Shown one piece after another: positions 30,465-35,871 of a stretch of 35,871 bases of DNA. Positions within the stretch are counted from its first letter, which is position 1. Every line of letters starts with the position of its first letter. The DNA comes from Ferroglobus sp964463865. GTDB taxonomy: Archaea; Halobacteriota; Archaeoglobi; Archaeoglobales; Archaeoglobaceae. A program made the position numbers and the translations under genes. The stretch lies in assembly GCA_964463865.1 (NCBI GenBank), contig CAYXDX010000007.1:1-35871 (forward strand). The letters are read 5' to 3'. The notes beneath the pieces are model-generated. The model worked only from the letters and a program-made list of their open reading frames with translations, ran no database searches and had not been told where the DNA came from.

Positions 30465-30690
30465 GCTCGAAATAATTATAGAAATTCTGAAGAGTGCGCT
30501 CGAAGGTAGCAACAAGACAAAAATAGTCTACGGGACGAACCTGAACTTCAAGGTCGCCGAAAGATATATTTCAGAGCTGAAAGCACTCGGACTGCTTGAA
30601 GTCGAGCACAAAGACGGCAAAAAAGTTTACGTGACCACCGAGGCTGGCAGGGAATTTTTAAAAAAGTTTGAGAAGCTTGGAGAACTTTAG
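30442..30690 (+). CDS. Winged-helix transcriptional regulator (COG3432-like)
   Basis: An 82-residue basic protein made of a single winged helix: KLEIIIEILKSALEGSNKTK, recognition helix KVAERYISELKALGLLEVE, wing DGKKVYVTTEAG and a C-terminal helix. This is the small archaeal HTH family related to ArnR1-type regulators. It is the last gene of the surface-protein operon and overlaps DUF5305 by 23 bp, so it likely controls this locus. Its stop shares 4 bp with the convergent NapH-like gene. Confidence 0.83.
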   Translation: MKRRKRSKLEIIIEILKSALEGSNKTKIVYGTNLNFKVAERYISELKALGLLEVEHKDGKKVYVTTEAGREFLKKFEKLGEL

Positions 30691-31670
30691 TGCGTGAAGA
30701 ACTTTCTGAGCGGTAAAAGTTTCGCGTAGTCTTCGTAAGTTAACGCGGAGTCCCAGTGACCGGTAATTTTCGCTATTACCACTGCACCAAAGAGAATCAG
30801 CAGGATTAAGATCGCATAAGTTTGAGGGGAGATCGGTCTTACGATTCTCATTTCGAGCGCTCTCTTCGGACACGCGTTGACGCACTCGAAACAGGCGATA
30901 CACTCTTCCGAAATCACAGACCTCTTTTCGCTGACTTGTATGTGGGACGGACAGGCTCTATCGCAGATTTTACACGAGTTGCAGTCTTCAACCTTTCTCA
31001 CGACTCTCGTAGGTGATATCACGGACAAAATTCCGAGCAACGCTCCGTATGGACAGAGATACCGACACCAGAAGTGTTTAACGAAAAGCGAAGCTACGAC
31101 GAGCGAGATCGTAACGGTTATCGTCAGAGGTCCGGGGTTGAGCCAGAAATCCAGCAACTTAGCGTCTGCAACCGCCCAGTAGGGGGACATGAGGAAGGAA
31201 GAAACGGCGTATCTGTCCATGCCTATCAGCACGGCGCTCAGGAAGAACAGAAGAACGACGTATTTGATCGACCTCAAAACCACGTCGGCTTTACCCTTTA
31301 TTACGAAGTTTCTTCCGAAAACCCTTTTGCCAAAATCTCCTATCCACTCGGAGAGCGTTCCAACCGGACAGACCCAGCTACAGAAACCCCTTCGGATAGT
31401 GACGGCCGTTAGCATTATCGCGATGAAAATCACGAGTCCCGCTGGATGGATCTTGTCAAAGTAACCGTTTACGATCAGGTTCTTCAGAGCTACGAGGGAG
31501 CCTATCGGCAGGTAAGCGTCTATGGACTGCGGTCTCGGAACGTAAGGAGTCCCTCTGTCGAAGTGCATGACGAAGAGGTAGAACCTCCACCAGGTGTAAA
31601 CGGAGAACACGAAAAACGCGAACTGGACGAACCTCCTGATTTTAATCTTCTTAATACTTCTTAGGTTCAT
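30687..31670 (-). CDS. NapH/YccM-like membrane-bound polyferredoxin
   Basis: A 327-residue protein with five to six membrane helices. Two CxxxCP motifs at helix ends (FCSWVCPVGTL ~98-108 and WCRYLCPYGAL ~200-210) are the NapH/NosR/RnfH signature. A C-terminal 2[4Fe-4S] ferredoxin domain has CNSCKICDRACP and CIACFECVNACP (~235-280). It probably passes electrons from the quinone pool to a redox partner at the membrane. No napG, nosR or terminal reductase is adjacent. A TATA-like TTTATAG (minus strand, ~31741-31747) would start transcription near 31718. Confidence 0.88.
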   Translation of the reverse strand: MNLRSIKKIKIRRFVQFAFFVFSVYTWWRFYLFVMHFDRGTPYVPRPQSIDAYLPIGSLVALKNLIVNGYFDKIHPAGLVIFIAIMLTAVTIRRGFCSWVCPVGTLSEWIGDFGKRVFGRNFVIKGKADVVLRSIKYVVLLFFLSAVLIGMDRYAVSSFLMSPYWAVADAKLLDFWLNPGPLTITVTISLVVASLFVKHFWCRYLCPYGALLGILSVISPTRVVRKVEDCNSCKICDRACPSHIQVSEKRSVISEECIACFECVNACPKRALEMRIVRPISPQTYAILILLILFGAVVIAKITGHWDSALTYEDYAKLLPLRKFFTH

Positions 31671-31845
31671 CGCGATTCGTTCGATCTCGCTGGTTATCTG
31701 TGTTGTCCCTAAAATATTCTCTTGCTCCGACGTTCGATCACTATAAAACGCAATAATTTCTTTCGTGGATCGCCAGCGATTTCGTCTACCGTGAGTTTTC
31801 AGTATATACGGAAAATCTTAAATATTAAGACGCCGACTTCACGTC
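31671..31845. promoter_or_regulatory. Divergent intergenic region
   Basis: 175 bp between divergent genes. A TATA box CTTAAATATTAAG (~31817-31829) lies ~25 bp before ATG 31846, and a minus-strand TTTATAG (~31741-31747) serves the NapH-like gene. Nothing else is apparent. Confidence 0.45.
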
Positions 31846-32319
31846 ATGTTCGTTCGCCCACTGAAAGACGAAGAGATGCCAAGAGAGATCTTAGATGTTC
31901 TTCAGGAGAGGTTCAAAGGTAGGAACATACCGACAGCCTACAGAATTCTGGCGAGGAGTCCGAGACTCGTAATGAAATTCATCAATTTCAGAGACGAAGT
32001 GATGAAGGGCGGAAAGATCGATCCGGTTCTGAAAGAAAAAATAGCGTTAAAGGTTTCGGAGATCAACGAATGTAGTCCGTGTTACGTGAGTCACAAAAGA
32101 AAGCTTGAGGTTCTCAACGCTTCTGAAAGTGCGGAAAGCGAGCGGGAAAAAGTGGCTTTAGACTTCGTTGAAGCTGCAGTCTTAAACAGGGGTAAGGTAA
32201 ATGACGACGCGTTCAACGAACTCTTAAGACACTTCGACGAAGACGAGGTGCTGGAAATTGCTCTCGTCGTCAGTCTTTTCATGTTTCTGAACACGTTCAA
32301 CAACCTGCTCGTGAAGTAA
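31846..32319 (+). CDS. Carboxymuconolactone decarboxylase / AhpD-like family protein
   Basis: A 157-residue all-helical protein of the AhpD/CMD superfamily. The redox motif is EINECSPCYVSHKRK: Cys76 and Cys79 form the CxxC pair, with Glu75 and His83 in the AhpD proton-relay positions. It is likely a peroxidase-linked disulfide reductant that protects against oxidative stress rather than a decarboxylase. ATG 31846 is preceded by a TATA box at a distance fitting a leaderless mRNA. It is convergent with the adenine deaminase-like gene, 11 bp apart. Confidence 0.87.
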   Translation: MFVRPLKDEEMPREILDVLQERFKGRNIPTAYRILARSPRLVMKFINFRDEVMKGGKIDPVLKEKIALKVSEINECSPCYVSHKRKLEVLNASESAESEREKVALDFVEAAVLNRGKVNDDAFNELLRHFDEDEVLEIALVVSLFMFLNTFNNLLVK

Positions 32320-32330
32320 AGATGCAGTGT

Positions 32331-34007
32331 TTATTCGACGATCAGCGGAACGACTTTTCTGTCCTTGACTCTAACGATCCCCCTATTACTGAGCTTGAGT
32401 TCCGGTAAAGTGACGAAGGTTAGGAAGTGGAGAACGTTGAGAGGGTTTTCGAACTTCATACCTTTTTCTCTCAAAATTTCTCTGAGTTTTCCGAGCTTGC
32501 TCACGACATCTTCAACGTCGCTGCTCATCACCCCACCGAACGGAAGTTTAAGCTTGAGAGTTTTGTCCCCCGCGTAAACGACTCCGCCCCCTAATTTGAT
32601 GAGCTCGTTTACTGCTTTAACGATGTCTTCGTCTTTCGTTCCGACGGCAACGATGTTGTATTCGTCGAAGCAAACAGTCGACGCTACGGCACCTTCAAGT
32701 TCCAGGTTTTCGAGGAGGGCTACGACCGGTTTTCGGTTGTGGAACCTGTCGACGAGCACGGCTTTGCACAAACCGTCTACTTCTCCTTTGCGAACTTCGA
32801 CATCCCTTACGACTTCCCTGTTTACGGTTTCGCTGACCATTTTGGCAACCCTGACTCTTACGCTACCTTCAGCTCCAATTTCTATCTCCTTCTTTTCGAC
32901 TTTTTCGACTCTCATAACGCTGAAAGCACTTTCGACCGTTCGAGTGCTTTTTGGCCGTTCTCCTCCTACGAGAACTCTGTCGACCTCGAACCTTTCCAAG
33001 CTTCTGAGAAAAACGATGTCTGCGTGCCTTGGAGGTGCGAGAACTCCAATGTCCCTCTCCTTTCCGTAATACCTCGCGGGATTTACGGTAACCATTCTGA
33101 GAGCGTCTATCGGATCGAACCCGAGCTCGACAATTTTTCTCGCTACGGCGTCCATGTATCCTTCGACGAGGTCTACCGGCTCGACACCGTCTGAAACGAC
33201 CGATATCCAGGATTTATCAACTCTCGATCCGAGGCTGTCCAAAACAGAAATGTCGCTCCTTATAGACCCCTCTCTCACCATCAGGTGCATACCGTTCCTC
33301 AACCTCTCAATTCCCTGCTCGGGGCTTATAGCCTCGTGGCACGAACTCGCGAGGACTGAGTAAGCTGCAAGTTTACTTCTCTTTGCTCCCGCGCTGTGTC
33401 CTAAAACGACCATTTCTCTCCTAATTGCGAACTCCACTTTCTTCAAAACGTCATCGTCACCGTTCAACGCTCCACTCCACGCAACTACTTCACCCATCCC
33501 AACGAGCAGATCCCCTGCAGCACTCACGAGCTCTTCCAAGCTTATGTCAAAGTTGGGATCTTCTACTGCCGGGTCCTGCGGGCATATAAATGGGATCTGG
33601 ACGAACACCCTCGCCGAACACTCTTTGGCCCACTTCACGAAGAGTTTGAAACCTTCTACGCCCATGGAGTTCAAAGCTGCGTCAGGTTCGGCGAATAAAG
33701 TCGTAGTCCCGTGCTTTACCGATAAATCAGCAAACTCGGGGAGAGTCAAGTAATAGTCCGGATGAGCGTGAGCGTCTACGAAACCGGGAACGGCGTATCT
33801 GCCCTTAGCGTCGATCACTTTTCGCGCTCTAACTCTTTCGCCGACCAGAGCTATTCTATCTTTCTTGACAGCTATGCAGCCTTCGAACACGTCTCCCGTG
33901 ATTACGTCTACGACGCTGCAGTTTTCTACGAGCAAATCCGCTGGCTCTCTCCCCATCGCAACGGCTATCAGCTCTCTGTAAACGTCGACAAGTTTGCTTC
34001 CGATCAT
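32331..34007 (-). CDS. Adenine deaminase-like amidohydrolase (divergent)
   Basis: A 558-residue member of the adenine deaminase (Ade) family in domain order: N-terminal beta domain, TIM barrel (~60-330) and the Ade C-terminal domain (PFGGVMSSD, VLHFLTFVTLPELKLSNRG). The expected metal ligands are present: HxH in DAHAH, bridging Glu in MGEVVAW, His in LGHSAG, His in SSCHEA and Asp in VVSDGV. Around the HxH, however, classical Ade reads HIESS and this protein has HPDYY, and SDHE is SCHE. The substrate may therefore not be adenine. It shares a single TATA element with the divergent molybdopterin enzyme gene. Confidence 0.8.
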   Translation of the reverse strand: MIGSKLVDVYRELIAVAMGREPADLLVENCSVVDVITGDVFEGCIAVKKDRIALVGERVRARKVIDAKGRYAVPGFVDAHAHPDYYLTLPEFADLSVKHGTTTLFAEPDAALNSMGVEGFKLFVKWAKECSARVFVQIPFICPQDPAVEDPNFDISLEELVSAAGDLLVGMGEVVAWSGALNGDDDVLKKVEFAIRREMVVLGHSAGAKRSKLAAYSVLASSCHEAISPEQGIERLRNGMHLMVREGSIRSDISVLDSLGSRVDKSWISVVSDGVEPVDLVEGYMDAVARKIVELGFDPIDALRMVTVNPARYYGKERDIGVLAPPRHADIVFLRSLERFEVDRVLVGGERPKSTRTVESAFSVMRVEKVEKKEIEIGAEGSVRVRVAKMVSETVNREVVRDVEVRKGEVDGLCKAVLVDRFHNRKPVVALLENLELEGAVASTVCFDEYNIVAVGTKDEDIVKAVNELIKLGGGVVYAGDKTLKLKLPFGGVMSSDVEDVVSKLGKLREILREKGMKFENPLNVLHFLTFVTLPELKLSNRGIVRVKDRKVVPLIVE

Positions 34008-34028
34008 TAAACTAACGACTTTACAAAC

Positions 34029-34040
34029 CTATATAAATTA
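34029..34040. promoter_or_regulatory. Shared TATA box between adenine deaminase-like (-) and molybdopterin (+) genes
   Basis: CTATATAAATTA is centred near 34035, 27 bp from ATG 34062 on one side and 28 bp from ATG 34007 on the other. No other TATA match lies in the 54-bp gap, so both leaderless transcripts appear to use this one site. Confidence 0.62.
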
Positions 34041-34061
34041 TTAATTCTTTAAGTTTAGTCG

Positions 34062-35807
34062 ATGGGCGTCATAAAAACTGCCTGCGAGCTGTGTGCTTGG
34101 AGCTGCGGGATGGACGTTTACGTGGAAGACGGGAGGATCGTAAAGGTTAAGGGGATGAAGGAGCACCCTTTAAACTTCGGGCGCCTATGCCCGAAAGGAA
34201 GCGTCGCACCCGACTACGTATACTCGAAGGAGAGGGTAACTCGTCCGATGGTGAAGGAAGGGGACAGGTGGAAGAAGGTCGATTGGGAAGACGCGATCGA
34301 CCTCGTCGTTCAAAACCTTGAAGACGTCAGGGAAGTCGACCCGAGGGCTTTCGCGACGATAATAGGTATGCCAATTCTCCTCGGCGGATCCTCGACGGTA
34401 GGATTTATAAGGAGGTTTATGGACGTCTACGGCACCCCGAACTGCTTCTCCCCGGAGAGCATGTGCTACAGGCACCAGATTATAGGGTACATCCTCACGA
34501 TCGGGAAGTTTAACGTCGCAGACGTCGAGAATGCGAACTGCATAATCGTATGGGGACACAATCCACACGCTTCGAAACCGCCTTTAGCCTGGAGAATAGA
34601 GAAGGTAAAGAAGAGAGGGGCAAAGCTGATCGCGATAGACCCGAGAAGGACGAAAGTTGCTAAGATGTCCGACATTCACGCAGCCGTAAGGCCGGGAAGC
34701 GACATACACCTCGCCATCGGGCTGATGAAGGTGATAATCGAGGAGGAGCTTTACGACAGGGATTTCGTCTCGAAGCACTGCGTGGGGTTCGACGAGCTGA
34801 GGAAACACGTCGCGAAGTTCACGCTCGAAGAGATTTCGGAAAAAACCTGGGTGGACGCTGAGACAATAAGGGAGATCGCGAGAACGTTTGCGACGACGAA
34901 GCCGGCGTGCATAGTTCAAGGGGTTAACGCGCTAGACCAAGTTCCCACCGGAGTTCAAAACGCGAGAAGCGTAGCGATTCTGCACGCTCTTACGGGAAAC
35001 GTTGACGTTAAAGGAGGTTTCGTGAGAGCATCTCGCGTTCACACGAGGAGCCTAAGACTCGTGGATTTGTTAAATGACGTTCCGCTCGGAATCAAAGAGC
35101 ATCCGCTGTTCTACCAAGTCTGGGAAACGCACCTTGGCGAGGGACAGGGGATGTACCTCTACGACGCGGTTTTGAAGGGAGTGCCGTATAAAGTTAAGAG
35201 CATATTCGTGGCCGGATCAAATCCTGTACTAACCTGGCCAAACTCGAACAAGACCGTCGAGATGCTCAAAGAGGTGGAATTTCTCGCCGTTATGGACATG
35301 TTCGCGACCGAAACTGCTAAGTACGCGGATGTGTTCTTACCGGCGGCGTCGTTCCTCGAAAGGTACGAACTCGTGGATTACTACAGCGTAATCTTTGGAA
35401 TACCCTACATGATGCTCAGGAAAAAAGCGATGGAACCGCTTGGAGAGTCGAAGAGCGACATGGAGTTCTGGCTGGAACTTGCGAGGAGGATGGGTTTCAG
35501 AAAACACTTTCCTTGGAAAAGCGTTGAAGACGTGCTCGACTACGTTTTAGAACCCACGGGCTACAGTTTCGAAGATCTGAAGGAGAGACATCCCTCCGGA
35601 GTTTGGACTGGGGAAGTTAAATACGGGGAATACAAGAAGAGGGGTTTTAAGACTCTGAGCGGAAAAGTAGAAATATACTCGAAAACGCTGAAAGATCTCG
35701 GTTACGATCCGTTGCCCACTCCAAAAGAGCCGACGGAGTCCCCGTATTCTGACAAAGCGAAGGACTATCCGATCATATTAACGACAGGAGCGAGATACGT
35801 TTACTAG
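34062..35807 (+). CDS. Molybdopterin oxidoreductase catalytic subunit, apparently interrupted
   Basis: A 581-residue frame of the DMSO-reductase/CISM superfamily. An N-terminal 4Fe-4S site has Cys8, Cys11, Cys15 and Cys43. ESMCYRHQ places Cys135 as the probable Mo/W ligand, as in thiosulfate or polysulfide reductases. Cofactor-binding segments include IIVWGHNPHAS, IDPRRTKVA, HALTGNVDVKGG and VAGSNPVLTWPN. No twin-arginine signal is visible. The frame stops with TAG at 35805 inside the TGARYVY segment, at the beginning of the C-terminal molydopterin-dinucleotide-binding domain, which is ~110-130 residues long in the family. The frame beyond remains family-like but has two more stops. Confidence 0.85.
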   Translation: MGVIKTACELCAWSCGMDVYVEDGRIVKVKGMKEHPLNFGRLCPKGSVAPDYVYSKERVTRPMVKEGDRWKKVDWEDAIDLVVQNLEDVREVDPRAFATIIGMPILLGGSSTVGFIRRFMDVYGTPNCFSPESMCYRHQIIGYILTIGKFNVADVENANCIIVWGHNPHASKPPLAWRIEKVKKRGAKLIAIDPRRTKVAKMSDIHAAVRPGSDIHLAIGLMKVIIEEELYDRDFVSKHCVGFDELRKHVAKFTLEEISEKTWVDAETIREIARTFATTKPACIVQGVNALDQVPTGVQNARSVAILHALTGNVDVKGGFVRASRVHTRSLRLVDLLNDVPLGIKEHPLFYQVWETHLGEGQGMYLYDAVLKGVPYKVKSIFVAGSNPVLTWPNSNKTVEMLKEVEFLAVMDMFATETAKYADVFLPAASFLERYELVDYYSVIFGIPYMMLRKKAMEPLGESKSDMEFWLELARRMGFRKHFPWKSVEDVLDYVLEPTGYSFEDLKERHPSGVWTGEVKYGEYKKRGFKTLSGKVEIYSKTLKDLGYDPLPTPKEPTESPYSDKAKDYPIILTTGARYVY

Positions 35808-35871
35808 ACATACTCGATGATTATGTACGTCGATAAGATGCGAAGACATCTGCCTGAATAATTCTAAGAGA
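35808..35871 (+). pseudogene. In-frame continuation of the molybdopterin gene with TAA stops
   Basis: After TAG 35805-35807 the same frame reads TYSMIMYVDKMRRHLPE, then TAA (35859-35861), F, TAA (35865-35867), E to the window end. This resembles the start of the family's C-terminal domain (pattern T-H-S, basic residues, then PEPF.E). It supports decay of the gene, or sequence errors, rather than a natural end. Confidence 0.55.

Noticed and set aside
35805..35807. TAG as pyrrolysine or read-through codon in the molybdopterin gene
   Set aside because: Two further TAA stops follow within 20 codons, and no Pyl insertion signal or pyl genes are seen, so decay or error is simpler.
1..35871. CRISPR arrays, insertion sequences, integrase genes, replication origin
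   Set aside because: Looked for on both strands; no regular repeats, transposase motifs, integrase catalytic motifs or origin-type repeat clusters were found.

Overview
The window looks like a chromosomal segment of a hyperthermophilic archaeon of the Archaeoglobales (Archaeoglobus, Ferroglobus or Geoglobus type). The evidence is a gene set with topoisomerase VI, an LSm protein resembling A. fulgidus Sm2, archaeal riboflavin synthase, archaeal RNase P RNA, C/D-box guide RNAs and DUF1102 proteins. Arg codons are mostly AGA/AGG, Shine-Dalgarno sites are GGAGGTGA, and many genes appear leaderless, with a TATA box about 26 bp before the start codon. Genus placement is inference.

Layout. Positions 1-2000 (minus strand) hold a PAS-PAS-GAF sensor cut by the window edge and a six-helix membrane protein. 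From 2.1 to 5.2 kb there is a C/D-box sRNA, a 60-residue Cys protein, a DUF1786 protein, a PD-(D/E)XK nuclease and a D-lactate dehydrogenase-type flavoprotein. From 5.3 to 11 kb there is an orphan Lrp-type ligand-binding domain with topoisomerase VI B and A, then a ferredoxin, a phytoene-dehydrogenase-like flavoprotein and an ABC exporter resembling CcmA/CcmB. A sugar-nucleotide epimerase converges on that exporter. From 12 to 13.8 kb lies an RNA-processing neighbourhood: LSm, a Cys-rich winged-helix protein, rnpB, a DUF2284 protein and a second C/D-box sRNA. From 13.8 to 20.8 kb are metabolic genes: two aminotransferases, ribC, an Lrp regulator, GNAT, an M20 hydrolase, ACT-ACT-SerB and an M24 peptidase. 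A CAU tRNA follows at 20.93 kb, and behind it about 1.1-1.5 kb of decayed DNA with remnants of a toxin-antitoxin pair and frameshifted fragments.

The most interesting part is 23.3-30.7 kb, a cell-surface locus. It encodes a PGF-CTERM-anchored beta-domain protein, a strongly translated secreted protein, a DUF7344 membrane-bound regulator, three tandem DUF1102 paralogs, a SipW-like signal peptidase with an extra extracellular domain, a fourth small exported protein, a DUF5305 membrane protein and a winged-helix regulator. The arrangement parallels the Bacillus TasA/SipW matrix-fibre operon and archaeal TasA-like bundling pili. I infer a dedicated assembly system for surface fibres. The secreted-protein gene and the DUF1102 operon share a two-part upstream element whose halves differ in spacing by 11 bp, about one helical turn.

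The last 5 kb hold a NapH-like ferredoxin, an AhpD-like protein, a divergent adenine deaminase and a molybdopterin oxidoreductase. The oxidoreductase frame is interrupted by three in-frame stops just before its C-terminal domain.
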